Positions 1 to 15,800 of a DNA stretch of 64,000 bases are shown here, in pieces. Position 1 is the stretch's first letter. The number at the start of each line of letters is the position of its first letter. The notes below the pieces were generated by a model, which worked only from the letters and a program-made list of their open reading frames with translations, searched no databases and was not told the origin of the DNA. The position numbers were made by a program, and so were the translations under genes. The stretch lies in NCBI GenBank assembly GCA_905250115.1, contig CAJNOI010000022.1, positions 496,001 to 560,000 on the forward strand, written 5' to 3'. This DNA comes from Adineta steineri. Lineage: Eukaryota > Rotifera > Eurotatoria > Adinetida > Adinetidae.

Positions 1-859
1 TGTTATTAAGGTACACGAGATAAATTGATTCTTTATATCGAATTTCATGTTAAAATGAAAGTTTTTATTAATTATCTGAACATTCTATGTCCTTTGCATG
101 TGTACATATATTCTCAATATTATTCACATATGTAATACTATCGAAAATATAACACAAACCTATTACTTGCTACATCTTTTTTATATTTTTATTTCTACTA
201 ATTCATATCTGATTATCTTGCAATACACTCTTCTTCTAAGCTTTTGTTTAATATACTAACACAAGATCAACTACGGACAATGTTCATTCGTACTGAAATG
301 GTTTTAAGCAAACGTTAAAAATGATATGATGAAACTATCAGAATATTGAAATTGTTTTGAATTACAAGTATAGAAGAAACAAACAAAGTAAGTATTATTA
401 TGCGATGATTTTATTCTATAGAAACATATTAAGTATGAAAATACTACACAAAATTTAGAAAAATGATCAGAGATATTACAAGGAAAAGTCTTCACAATAT
501 TCTGCAATACTCGAAGTCGAATGTAGGCTCCTGTATCTCGGAACTTTGAATTTGAGTTTGAGTTCACTATACATCTCCCAATACTATCTAAATTATTTTC
601 TATATTTAGTTTTATCGCTAATGCTAATCTTTTTTTCTTTGCTATTTTAGAAACTAATAAATCGATTTTATAAGAGATATTACATAGGCTTTAGCTTGCT
701 TTTAAAACTGTATATTCATACTAATCACATGCTTATAGTAAAATTTCTACGTCTAATCATATTTCTGCACATTGTACACATGATCAACGGACAAAGAATG
801 ATATAATTCGAACATCGATGATTATATTCAATAATTTTTTTAATATTTTCAATATTTAG
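1..859. other. Non-coding AT-rich stretch, probably an intron
   Basis: No convincing coding exon is visible on either strand. The stretch ends in a pyrimidine-rich acceptor (TTTAG) directly before the first exon of the spectrin-repeat gene. It is therefore most likely the 3' part of an intron of that gene. Confidence 0.5.
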
Positions 860-3800
860 ACTCTCAATCGAGAGGTTCAAGGTGAAGATGCACATTTCCA
901 TGCATTACGTAATAAATATAAAACTCTATCATCAGATTTTACTGTCCATGAACGACAACAATCAGAAACAGTTTTAAATAAAATTGAAGTATATTATTTT
1001 CTATTTTTATTTCTTAATAATGAATTATCATATATGTATATTAAGGTTGAATTAGAACAATTACAACAACAAATAGAAAAACGTCAAGAACATTTAACAA
1101 CATTAATTCATCAATGTCAAGAATTAGATCAGATAACTGAACGTTTTATTACTTGGTATGATGATAAACAACGTTTGATATCTTCAGATCTAACAATTCC
1201 ATTGAAAACAAATGAAATCGAACGAGTACAAAAGAAATATAGTGTATAATAATTAATATCTTTTTCTTATAAAAAATATCAACTGATTTTTGTTTTTTTC
1301 TGGTTAGGATACATTAGTTGAAATAAAACAACAACGAGCTTCTCTTGATCGTATTATTAGTTTAAATGAAGAAATAAAACAAGGTTATTATTATGAAGAT
1401 CAACATGACTATAATTATCATACAGATGGTTCGTTGTTTGAAAAAAAACTATAATTTTTTATTTAACTTGAAATTTTCTTAGATTTACTTCGTAAATTAA
1501 CTCATTTGGAAGAAATATATAATGAACATTATCAACAATTACAAAATGCAAATGAAGAACGACGAGATTATGATCGTATTACAAATAAACTTAATGAATG
1601 GATTAAAAGTACAGAACAACAAGTTAAAGATCCATTTACAAATGATCTTCAACAATCAGTTAATATTCTTAAAGATAAATCGAAAACTATACAAGTAAGA
1701 ATAGATATTTTATTACAAAATAAACAGTGTATGGTTTATTTTATAATAATCACACTCTTCTTCAAAGAGAATTACATGACTTTTGCAAAGCATTTGTTTT
1801 CTTATCGCTTGAAAAGGCAGGGGCGTACCGAGGTGCCGAAAGTAGGTGGAGCGTACAGTGAACATAGGTCATATTTTTGCTGTTGTCACCGTAAAATCTA
1901 AAAAAAAAGGGGGGCGTCATATCCCATCCTCGGTACGCCTCTGTCAGAAGGAATCTATATTTGTTTATCCACTGTTCACCAGAACCCAAAGGATTCGTCA
2001 GAGTTCTCTAGATCCTAATTACGGTACGAGGGACGTACGATGGAAGTATAAGAGGAGTACAAAGTTTGTACTTCCTTTGTGCTCTCATGATACTCCCATG
2101 TACTTCACTCGTACTTCTCTTGCACTTACTGCATTAATGAATAGCATCTCTATGTACTATTCAGGACAGTTGAAAATTTAACATTCATATCTAATCGAAT
2201 GAATTTCGATCTGGTAGAAGATTTTGTCTATAAATCTGAGATATTAGAAGTTATTGTTTACTATAGTTATGTGTTATGTTTTAGTCTTTATTACAATTAA
2301 CCAGAGATCGTCGACATGAATTTGAAGATTTAGCACGTTCTCATACAATTGTTGCAGTAACATTGAACGATACCGATCGAATAACATTCGATGAAAAATA
2401 TACAATACTTAAGGATAAATATAATCGTTTATTAGATAATTTAACTCAACGTGTTTCTTTACTTGATGAAGCAAGTCGTAAGTTGAAAAATGGAATCAAA
2501 ATTAAATTTAAACTTTTTTTCTTTTGTAAGATGAAAGAAATGAATTTGATCAACAAAATGAACATGTTCAAGAACTTTATCAACAATTACAAAATGAATT
2601 TAATAAATATAAAAATCAATCACCAAATGATAGTAATTATCCATCGAATGATCGACGTTTAGAACAATTTAAACAATTATTAAAACATTTTGATGAAACA
2701 AATAATAATTTAAAAGAATTAATACGTTTACAACGTTTATTAATTAGTAAAGGACATCGTATTGAAGTTCGTTCTGGAAATGAATTAAATAGCAATTTAA
2801 AAAATTTGGACGAACAAATTCATAATGAAATCGAACGAATTGAAAGAATTATTCAAACAGAAAATGATTTTCATCATTTAGAAAATGAAATTGATGCAAA
2901 TTTACAAGTATCAACTGAACAATTAAAATCATCTCAATATCATCAAGATAAAGGAAATACTTATCAGGTTTAATTTTGTTCTTTGAAAATTTTAATTAAT
3001 TAATTTTTTTCATCTAGACAATTATCGATCATTTACAACAATCTGAACAAGATTTAAATAAATTAATTCATATTGGTGATCGACTTGTTAATGATATTTC
3101 ATCTACACAATATGAACAAATGAAACGTACGATTGAACGTCGTCAAGAACATCTGAAATCATTATTTAAAACTTGTCAACAAGAACGTGATGAACATGAA
3201 TATATGATGAAAACACAACATAAATTAAATGAAGATTTAATATCTATTATTGAATGGTTTCGAAGACTTATTCATGATTTAGGTCAACCTTTAGAACTTA
3301 ATTTATCATTAACACATGTTAATGAACATCAAGAATCAATTAATGTAAGTTATTCTATTTGAATACAAGGAGGTAGCCAGGAATTTTGCATCGAGGGTGC
3401 ACACCAACAGGAAAATAGTTCTTGTCTTGTGGTAAGGTTTTTTTCCAGTGCCAGATGTCATAGTCAGAAAACCTAAATTTCAATGTCAAAATCCGGAAAA
3501 TTCCGGAAGCTCTTTTTTTGTTAAGTCCGAAAAAGTTTTAAATAGTTAATTTTTCCTAGCTAAAATAAGGTTCTATAAATCTTGTTCTCAATTATGTCAT
3601 TTATTATCTCAAAAAACACATATTTCAATATACGAAAAGAAAATCAACATCAAAATTCAAAATATAATAAACTGAATATATAAGGAGTGATAAATTATAA
3701 ACTCTACTATTACTTAATACGTTGTTTTTTAATAGAATACTTTTGACTAGAATGAATAAGTTTCAATAGTTCTGGTTTTAATAAATAAATAAAATTTGAT

Positions 3801-6800
3801 TCAATAAAAATCATCTAAAATCCGGAATTTTTCTATGAAAAATCGGCAGATCTGGCAACGTTGACTGGTGTCTCCCTTCAGATATCTTTTGGTCAAGAGG
3901 AGTGCACGGGCATCTGTACACTTTCCTCTAGTTTCGCCCTTGTTTGAATATGATAAATAAAAAAGCGATTTAATATTTTAGCAACTGTCGCCTTCAATTG
4001 ATCAACGTTTAGCTCGAATTGATCAATTTCTTCGTGATGAACCAAATATAATTCATTCAAATGATGGAGAAATTCGTGAACGATTAGATATAGTTGATGA
4101 ACTTAAACATAAAGTGAATGTAAGAAATTAATTTTTAAAAATTCAATTCAACAATATTTTCATCTATATATAGAATTATCTTAATAAACAACGAAATACT
4201 CTTGAAGATATTCATCAACATATGAGTCAATATTTTCAATTAACTAATGAAGTTAAAACAGTTGTCGCGTATGAGAGAAAAAAATTCATTGAAATTTATT
4301 TGTATTTCTTATTTTGTAGTGAAGCTGATTATAAATTAGCATCATTTACTGATGGTTATGATCGTAATCGTCTTGATGAATATGAACGAGAATTAAATGT
4401 ATATTCATTTTTATAAAATTTCATTTTATTCCATTTGATTTGTTTAGATTCTTGAAGAGATTTGTTCCGATCAAAATTATCGTTTGGTTGAAGGACATAA
4501 ATTAATTGAAACATTTCGATTACATTTACGTAGTAATGCAAAAGATTTAAGTGATACTCAACTTAAAAATTTTCATCAAATAATTGAAGATCTTGGTAAA
4601 AATTTGTTTGATTAAATAAAACGAAAACAATATTTCTTGTTTTTAAGAATCTCGTATTCATCAACGTCGTAATGAACTCGATGAAATTCGTCAAAAATCT
4701 ATTCGATTTAATTCAAGTATTGTTCATTTACAATCTGATACAGATCGTCTTTTACAAATGATTGAAAAATCACCTGACGTAAAAATTAAAATTTCTATTG
4801 AATAATGATTTTATTTTCCATTTTGTTTCTAGACTGCCGAAAATCTTGTATTAGAAATGGATTCAACATTTTCTGCTTTACAATATCTTGGACGTGATTT
4901 AAAGAAATCGTTAGATGTATCAAGTTCAACGGATATTGATCGTGAATTAAAAGAATTAGCGAATGCACTCGATATTGTTCGTGAAAATCTTGATCGAGGA
5001 AAACGTGTTCAAGAAGTAAGATTTTATTTTAAACAAAAACAAAGAGAAATTTCTCTCTCTTTTTCTTTGATTAGGAAAATGAATCACTTCGTGAACGTAT
5101 TGAACGAACATTAAATAAATTAAAAACGTTTACAAGTAGAAAACGACAAGAATTACATCAAAGTAGTGATAGTGGATATGGAAGTGTTGATTTAGCAACA
5201 CGATCGGTTGAAATCAAAACTTTTTTGAAAGATGTTGATTTAGAAAGTTCATTATTATCTGAAGTTGATGATCTTATTACAGCATTATTTGAAAGAAGAT
5301 ATGATCAACATACGATTCGTATATTAGAAAAAAAACATGAAGATGCTTTACATGATTTTCAAAGGTAAATTAGAAAAATTTTGTTCTTTTGACCTTAAAT
5401 TTTATTTTTATAGTTTAAAAAATGAAACAACAAGAACAATTGAAAATCTTGATCATCAAGTTCAAGAACAAGAAAAATTACGACAAAATACTCGAACAAT
5501 ATCCGCAGTTCTCCAACGTACAAAATTACAACTCATTGAAATTCATCCGACATTAAATGGTGAAGCTGATCAAAAACGAAAAGTTCGTTAAATAGTATTG
5601 TTTTTTCTCTTATTAAAATTCTTTTATTTTTATTCTAGAAACTTAATGAAGATTTAATACATAATTTTGATTCATTTGAACAATCGGTTAATGATTATAA
5701 ACATGCTTTTCGAAATTTATCAGATGATTTAGATAAAATGATTTCTCGTGTTTATGAAGATATGGAAGATATGAAAGTTCGTTTAAATGAAAAATTATCT
5801 GAATTAAATGATTTTAATATCTTACGAAATGATTATGAAACTTGTATAGATAATATATCGAAAAATATTCAAATTGTCGAAACAAAAATTCGTCAATCAC
5901 ATACTCAAGTAAATAGCTAGATGAAATAACTAAAATAAAAAATTTAATTTTTTTTAGGATTTAACAATTGAAATGCAAACTCATCATGCAAAAATTGATC
6001 GATTACAAACAATTTCATCATCATTAATACCACAATTAACAGATCCAAATGAACGTGAACGTGTACGACGTCATGTTAGTGAATTAACACGTAGATGGAC
6101 TGAACTTGAACAAGATTTAACAACTAAACAAGAAGAAACGAATGAAATGAATAGTATTAATCAACAATATATAGAAATTAATTCTACATGTGAACGTTGG
6201 TTAAGACAAACGAAAGATATAACACATGAATTAGCAAATGGAAAAAATGTTGAAATATATAATCAACTTATTCCAAAAGCTAAAACAATATTAATGGATT
6301 ATCAAACAAATTTTGAGCAGTTACAACGATTAAGAAATAGACTTAATCGACTTGCTCAAACTAGTAAAATATCAGAAGCAACACAAAAGGTATTATTATT
6401 TAATAAAGTCGTAGTAATATCTTTGTCTATTATTACATTGTGACTATGCTTATTGCAATCTTTTATAAACTATATGATAAAATGAACAGATCATTTGTTA
6501 TTTTCTAGAGGACTATAAACTTCATAATAATATTAGTCAGAAAGAACTTGAGCTTGACCAAAAAAAATTAGATAAGACATGTCACAAGGTACAGAAGTAT
6601 CACAACTGATAGTTCATCTTCTCGCCCTTTGCGCCAATCAAAGATAATCCTCGTGCTTTCATTGACTTCACCAAAGTATTTAGAACGGTCAAATCGATTC
6701 TGTCTATTCCTCGGGCAAAATTCTGTCTAGATCAACCGAAGATCGATTGACGTCGATACTATTCGACGATCAGTCAATTGTTTTGGAGGACTTCTCTGCA

Positions 6801-9800
6801 GATACTGCTTCATCACCTAGGGGAAACAGTAGACCTCAAGATTTTAAAGCCTTTGAAAGACTTCAACCGATCTCAGACGACTTCGATAGACTTCAATGAA
6901 CTTCACAGATTTCAAAGGCTTCAAAAGACTTCGTGAGACTTCATGCAAGAAGTCTCTGTTGTTTCCCCCTCGTTCGTCACTCAACTTTAGTGCTCGAAAT
7001 TATTGTCTTGCTACAATCGTCAATATAGATCGCATCGTATCTTCTAGAAAGTTGAGTTTTGCATCTTACTGTATACTATCTCTCTATACTGAGACAACTT
7101 TTGACGACTTTGTTGTATTAAACTGAATTCATTTATCTATTGTCCGCTCCGTTATATGCTGAAAATAAAAGTTATATATTTAAAATTGTTTAATTCTAAT
7201 TTTAGCTCAATGATATTGATCGACTTATAAAAGATTTAACAGTACAACGTGACAATCTTGAACAACGTCTTGATACAAGTCAAAAAGTTCATTTTCAATT
7301 AAATGAATTTAATAAACAATATATTTTTTATGAACAATGGATTAATAATACACATCGAACAATTGAATCACTTTCTGAACCATCATTAGCTATTGAAGAA
7401 AAATTACAACGTTTTCATGATGTACAAATTGAATTAGATAAACGAAAACAAATTCTTATGAATCTTACACATGAGTATCCACAAATAACCCAAATAGTAA
7501 CAATAGCAATACAAAAATTAATTGAAACAATTGAACAAATGAAAACAAATGTTATACGAAAACAAGAAGTAAATAAAAAAAGAAAAGAATAAATTTTTGA
7601 ATTACAAATTAATTTTCTTATTTTCTTATTAAAGGAATATGAACAACAAAATCGACAACAAAAAGATTTTCGTGAACGTATTGAATCAATGTTTGAATGG
7701 ATTAAACAAACTCAACGTTATGATTCTTTAAGTAATAAACAAGACTTAGATAGTCTTCAACGAGAACAAGCACAATTAAATGAAAAACAACAACAAATAA
7801 ATGATAAATTAAAAGATACTGATTTACTTATACGAAATATTAATAAGTTAGATTAATAGAAGATTCATATTGCATGTTTTTATCTATATATATATATTTT
7901 TTAGCTCTAAATTACCAGGCGAATCTTTACAAAAATTACGTCAAGAAGCTGATCATTTAAGAGAACGTCTTAATGAATTAACAAAAGAACTTGAAACAAG
8001 ATCTACACTTATTAAGAAAAAAATGAGAGTAAGAAAAATTGTTATTCTCATGCTTCAGCTTTCTTCAACGTATCCTCTTATCACGCTTTTTAAGATTATA
8101 TCAACCCTAACGTAACCTCAATAGTATAACAGCCTTATGTATTGAATGAGTTTTCATTTGTATATCCAATAGAGATTTTCTGATATATTCGTGAGAGAAT
8201 GTGAATGCCTTATCTGTATCTGACAAAAAAACAAATATTTTGGTTCATAACATAAACAATCTCGAAAGAATACAAAAGACTAAGAAACTTTTGAGAAGTT
8301 AAAATTGCAAATTAGTTGACTTGATTAATCTCATAAGCAGGTTGTAATTTTCTATCAGTGTAACATGATTTTGAATACCTATAAAAAATTCTATAACGCA
8401 TGTTTTCACGCTTATTCTTTTCATATATATAAATGCATGAAAATCACTTCATTTAATAGGATGTAGAAGAACATCAACGAAAGCAACGTATGTATCAAGA
8501 TTCACTAAATAAACTTTCATCACTAATAGAGCATGATATACCACCATCTGGCAGAGTAAGTGCATATATCTCAGTTATAAATATAAAAATTTCGATTATT
8601 TTGAAATTTTTAGTCTGTTGAAGATGCATTAACAAATCTTGATGAACAAATGATTAAATTTGAAAGTCAAAATGAAGAACGAGAACGACGTAAACGTCAA
8701 CATAAACAAGAATGGCAATTATTTCTAGATGAATTAGGTTTATTAGAAGATAAATTAAATACATTAAAACAACGAAAAATTAATCCACAAGATTCTATTG
8801 AAGAACAACTTCATTTTATACGAGTAAATACAATTTATATACTTTTTTTCAAAAAATTCATATATTCTTTTATAGAATCAAAATCAAGAATTAGATCAAT
8901 ATCAACAAACATTAATAGATTTAAAAAAACAAGGACAAAATATATGTTTTGAAGATGGTAATGCAATACCATTACCATCTGAAATTCAAATCATACAATC
9001 AATGATAACTTCATTAAAACAACAAGTCTGTATATTTTACTTTTCAAAAAAAATATTGATTTCATTTGATATAATTTCTAGTTTGATCAACGTCTTGAAG
9101 TTTTAATAGATGCCGAACGTTGTCGAGATGTATATCTTAATGAATGTAAATTATATGAAGGTGCATATAGTTCAACTATGGAACGTTTAAGTCATCCAAT
9201 ATCATTAACATCAACAAGTGATGATTATGCACGCCAAATAAAAGAACAAAAATTACATAGTGAACAAATGGATGAAAAACGTCGTCAATTAAATCTTCTA
9301 TATGATAAACTTGATCGTGATCTTCGTGCACGTTATTCAAAACAACATTATGATTTAGAAAAACGTTCAAATGATTTACAAGATAAAATTCTTCAACAAA
9401 ATATTCATTCCGAATATTTATTACGTATATGGAAAGAATATCAAATAAGATTAAATGATATATGTTATCAATTAGATGATATTGAAAAACAATTACCAGT
9501 AAATAAACGTTTAGTTCAATTTCAACAAATACAATCAGCTTTTGTTCTTTATAAAGTTAGGAGAAAAAAAAATATTCTAATTCTTTTTAAAGATAATTCT
9601 TATTTTTTCAATAGGAATTAAATCAACGTATTATATTACTTGAACCAGAAGTATTACATTTAAATGATGAAATACAAGTTCTTTGTGATGAATTACATAT
9701 AATTCCATTAAAAAATGAAACAGAAAATCTTACAGAAAATTTTAATCGAATAGCAAATGATATTCGAGAAAAATTTCATAGGTATGTAAAATGAAATATT

Positions 9801-12800
9801 GTTTAGAATTCAATTATTATATTTAATATTGTAGTCATAAAGCTGGAACAGTTCTTGCTAATGATATAAAACGTAATTTATCTATTCTTGAAGATACATT
9901 AGAACAATGTTCAAATGAATCTACAACACATTATGAAGGTGATCTTAGTGAACTTAGAATTCGATTAGAACGACTGATGGTAATATTTATTCACTATTGT
10001 TCTGTTTTTTTATCGTTGAAAGAATCTTTTTTTAGGATGTAGAAAAACGTCTTGATAATATTGCTGATGTTTATTCGCAAACATTATCATTAGTAAAACG
10101 TTTATCAACATATAATCTTTATGATTTACAAGCAACTGAAAGTAATTTAGAAAGTCTTCATCAAAAATGGACAACAATTAAAGTAAAAATTGAAGATTAT
10201 TCATAATTCCATAAAAAAATATTTTATTTTTCAGACAGAAATTTTACGACATGAAAATAATCTACATCAAAATATAATTAATAGTTTACCAACAAGACAA
10301 GCTCGAAAAGAAATGACTATATTTATTGATACAATTAAACGTTTATTAGATGATGATCATGGAGCACCAATTAATAATAAAGAAACTCTACAAAAATTAC
10401 TTAAACGATATCGAGTAAATTATTTTTCTATAATACGTCTCGAATTATGAACTCTTGTACCTTATTTGTTTTTAGGATATGCGTGTAGATGTACTTAATC
10501 ATCAAAGAATTATTGATTATTTAAATGAATCATTTCAACAAGAAGCTAATGCTGATATATCGACTGTTGATTATATGGAAAATATCAAACAAATTAATAT
10601 TGATTGGACTAAAATAAAATCATTAATTTCTGCTCGAATTGATGTAAGCATAAATTGTGTGTCCGCACTTCACTGATTGGTTTCCATAAGCTTTAATCGA
10701 GGTCGAGAAACATGAATCTGATGTTAGTTTTTTTGAGAATCATTTTGTAAACAAAAAGCTAAGCGTTACTTGTAAATAAATTATTGCAATATATATATAT
10801 TTATATTTTTAAATAGACATTAGAACAACTCAATGATCAGTTTAATGATTTTGATCATACTGTTCGAACATTATCGGATTGGGTACAAGAACAAACATCT
10901 GATCTTGAATTTATGCGTTCAAGAAATTTAGAAGCTGGTGTTAAACATAATATTAAAAAATGCAATGTAAATATTTCTTTAATTAATTAGAATAATATTT
11001 ATAGATCATTTGCATTTATTTTTTTTCTTGTAGGAAATGGAAAATCAAATAAATACAAAACAACAAATTCTTGCATCATTAAAATCTACTAGTGGTAAAA
11101 TGATATCATCATCATCAACATTTCGTATTATTGATCAAGATGGTGCAATTCAAAATGTACGATATATGCTTGATAATTTATCACCATCAATTGAACAATT
11201 AAAAGTAAAATCAAAATCAATATTAAATGATTGGCAAGAATATAATCGTGTTCTACTTCAAATGGAAAAAATTCTTCATGAAGCTCAAGCTGAAATTGAT
11301 CGAGTTGAAACTAATGCAATGAATGTTGAAATATATGAAATGAGTACTAGAAAAGCACAAGTAAGTTAATTTATCATATATAATAAGACTAACAAATTGT
11401 CGATTGAACTTTATACCATTCGGAAGAATCGCGAAGATTTCATAAAAAAAGAGATTCATTACTTAAAGTGAATAGCGTTATTATATTCGAAAGAGTATAA
11501 GAGAGAAATATACGCGAGTCTTATAAAGAATTCAAGGAACTGCTTATCTCCTTTTCTGATACATTCATCGTGCTTGCCATAGTCTATAAAATCTCTGTTC
11601 GTATTGTTTATGAAAAATCCACATAATATAGACAAGTAACACTCGTCCGAGAACTCGCTTAGCTCTTTCTCGTAGAAATGCCTCCTCTTCGCATTTACTG
11701 AAAAAAACGTGAAAAATAAGTTATCGATGTTTTTTTGACCTATGCACCCTCTTTACCCTCCCCCTTCATCATTAGCACTCAACAGACCTCATATTCGAAC
11801 TCCCTGCATCGAAATACCTCTAGAAATGTCTTTTCCAAAAAATTGGTCTTCGATGTTCTTTTGACCCTGCGAACACACAATCAAGCAAACAATTTATGTT
11901 TACTGGACTCTTCTCTACGAGAAAGAGAACATATTCATTTAGTGTTTTGAATACTGTGGAATATTTAATTATTTTCTAGGAACATTTACAAGCAATGGAA
12001 TCTCGTCGACATGATTTTGATCAAATAAAAACTCATGCTCATCAATTATCTGATCTATGTGATAAACAAACATCTTCAAATATAAATGATTTAACAAATC
12101 GTATTCAACAACAATGGACAAGTGTTAAACAACGTCTTCAAGATATAATAAAACCATCACGAGAAGTTGTTGAAAACTGGAGACAATTTAATAGTTCATA
12201 TCTTCATTTACTTGATCGACTTAGTGAACTTGAAGCAAGAGGATATACAATTCAACGAGAAAAATTTACTTCAGATATTGATTCACTTCTTGAAAAAGCT
12301 AAAGTTCATATACATTATTTAAAATTCTTTATTTCTTTAAATAATAATATCAAATTTTCTATTTAGGATTTTCAACAACGTCTTCAACAACTTGATACTG
12401 AAGTTATTAAATTATATGAACGTTCGAAAAAATTAAACACTCATTTATCACCTATTGCTGCTAAAAAAATCGATACACAATATTCTGTAATCAATAATCA
12501 ATATAAAGAATTACAAAATTTTCAAATTAAACTTTTAACAGATTGTAATGAATTAAAACAGCGTGAAAAAATCTATTTAGATTATTTTAATGATCTATCT
12601 CAAACAGTTAATCAAACACAAACAACACTTAAATCTCAACAATTAAATGGTGAAAATGATAATCAATATTTAAAACAATTACATGAACTTGATAATCTTC
12701 TTCAATCAAAACATCATCTTACTGAACGTTTAAATTCCAATGAATTCGCTTTATATATTAAACGAGCAAGAAATTTACATGATTTAATGCTTGAATATTC

Positions 12801-15800
12801 AAGTTGTGTTGATACAATAAAATCTCGTATTAAACAAATTGAAGCAAATCAATATGGTAAATTAGATTTTGATAAACGTTGTTCAAAATGGACAGAATAT
12901 ATTCAAGCTATTGAAAAAAAATTCATTGTTATACAAGAAAATCTTCCAACAAATTATCATGGTTTAATTGAAATTGATAAAAATTTAACAAATATAACGA
13001 CTGATTTTAATCAACGACAAAAAGAATTAATTGAATTAATTAATCAAGGTAAAGAATTAGTAGAAAATCCAATAAATTTTATTAAACTTGAACAACGTTG
13101 GCAAAATATAATGAAAAAAGTTTTAAAACAACATGAAGAAGTTAAAGAATTAATTAAACTTTGGTTAGCATATCAAAATTATTTAGAAAGTATATATAGA
13201 AACTTGTTTGTTTTTGTTGTTGTATTATTATTCTTTTTTCTTTAATTAGATTATCATCGTTTATTAAAAAGTAAATGTGAAATACAAGAACAAGAATTAC
13301 GTACAGCTAATATCAATAAAATAAATCAAATTAAACAGGGTTCATATATAATATCAATTGATAATAATGAATTAAAAAAATTATTAGAACAAATTTATGA
13401 AGCAAATAGACGTTTAATTAAACATTCTGATGTTAAAACACAAATTATTTTAGAAAAAGAATGGAATGATTTAAAAAAAACAATTCAAGATCTTGAAATT
13501 AATATTAAACAAAAAAGTGATATACTTGTTAAAGTAAGATAGAATTTTTATTTATTTCATTCGCATATATACAGTTGAATATATCAGAGAGATTTTGTTT
13601 ATAAGAGGGTGGGTATTTTCTGATTAACTGTCGTTTTTACTGATGAACAAATTTCTCTAAGATAGTTATATCACAGAGATCTAAACAGGCCACATCCTCG
13701 AGACCTGTAGGCCTGTCAGCTTTTTCAAGCTAATCCAATACAATGACAGACTAAAAACCAGAGCTACAAACACAGATCACGATTATGAAATTAGTGGAAG
13801 TGACAGGTCAAAACTTGCCTGAGCCTCTGACGTACACTAATCTAAAAATCGTGATCTGTGCCTATGACAGGCAGATCACTCCTGAGTAGAAAAATAGATT
13901 TATTGTTGTGTTTGTAGCTCTGGTTTTTGGTCTATCATTATATTGCATTAGCTTGAAAAAAGCTGGTAGGCCTGCTGGTCTCGAAGATGTGGCCAGTTTA
14001 GATCTCTATTATATCGGCAGGATATGAATTTACTGATCGTCCGGAGCGTTTTTGATCCGATCGAGAAAGGGATACAATGACTGGCTGCAACTCTTAGGAA
14101 AGTAGTTAAAGGAATCTTTCCGGATTAGTTTCGATTATCGAAAGTTATTCAAAACATACTCACCCGTATCTTTCATTTTGAAATGGGCAGTAGTGAATGA
14201 TCTTTTTAGTACTAGGGGGAAATAGCAGTCTTCAAGACTTCATGCATGAAGTCTCTGCTGTTTCTCCCTCGTTTTAGTATGATTGATATTGTGAAATATC
14301 TGTAGTTACTTTTATTAATTAAATAATTATCTTATTATAGCCTCGAATAGTTTTACAAAAAGAGAAGGTAACCTGTAATATTATAAATTCTCGCATGGAT
14401 AGAATAAAAAAATATATATATTAGCAATATAAACTGTATTTTCTCAATTTATTATTTTAGTGTATATTCAATATATATTTAGATAAACATCAATATTTAT
14501 GCATATTCATTGATTTTACTCCTCTCTTAATAAAATGCATGATTTCTTTCTTATGCTTTTGCTTATTTTATTCTTCTATAGATTAAGGGATTCTTATCTC
14601 TCTGTTTCATTTTCATACAATATTTCCTCTTTGTTTTTCTTCTATAGTCACTCGTTCGATATAATGAACTTGATCGAACATTAGATGAATTAAATACACT
14701 AGTAAAATCTGTTCGTTCACTTCAACAACAACCAACAGAAGACCTAAATCAATTTCTTCAACATTGCCATGTAAGTTTTCTTTAAAATAAAATAAAAGAA
14801 AATAAATTTTATTTAGAATAAAAATCGTGAACTTACACATCGTCGAACTGAATTACAAAATGTACGCCAAGCAATCTCCGAAGTAATCAATATTCTTAAA
14901 ATATATACATTTTTATCTAATAATTGAGTTTTTTTAAGATCTCTCCAGAATTACATTCAGATGATACACGTCAATTAATACAAAAATTAAAGTAAATTTT
15001 AACAAAAAAAGAAAAAAACAACTAATTTCATTTATAATTTTAGTTTACTTGAAATTCAATGGAATGATGCTGAACGTACTCTAACAACACTTATTGATAG
15101 TCTTACAAAACGACGTTCAGAATATGAAGATTTTGAACATAAATTTATTCGATCAATTCAATGGTTTGAACATTTTCGTTCGAATGAAATCAATGATCGA
15201 TTAAATGGTTTAACACTTCAAGTTAGTCTTGAAGTTTTAAAAAATGATATTCGAAATATTCTTGCTGATAAACGACGAAATGGTAATGATTTATTAGTTC
15301 AAGCACGTCTATTACAATCACAATCAACTGATCAATTATTTAAACATAAAATTGATCAATTAGAACAAATTATGAATACAACAGATCAATATATTAATAA
15401 AAGGTTTGAATTTTTACAACTAATCTTTCATAAAAATGAATAAACGTTTTATTAATTAGAATTAAAAAAACAGAAGCTATAGTAAAAATGCTCAATGATT
15501 TTGAACAAGGTTCTGAAAATATTCGTTTATGGATGAATACAGTTGAAGAAGATTTACAAAAACAACATGGTACAAATGATGCCCATGCTACTCATCAATC
15601 ATTTATTGTATAATTAATTATATTTTAATAGGATAAATAATTATTTTTTCAAATTTTAGGCAATCGAAGTCGATGTAGATAATCATAGTCCAATTATTAA
15701 TAATCTTCTTACACTTGGTCATAGTTTATTAAAAGAAAACGATCTTTATCAACAAAATAGAGATACAATATCACGTACAGTTCAAAATTTAGAACAACGT

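Noticed and set aside
1762-2181. Overlapping open frames on both strands
   Set aside because: They lie across a MITE and a palindromic GTACTTC cluster inside an intron; no coding character.
6896-7126. Plus-strand frame of 76 codons
   Set aside because: Starts inside a MITE and continues into plain intron sequence.
11735-11950. Open frame of 71 codons
   Set aside because: Entirely within a transposon copy whose second copy at 59.9 kb does not keep the frame.
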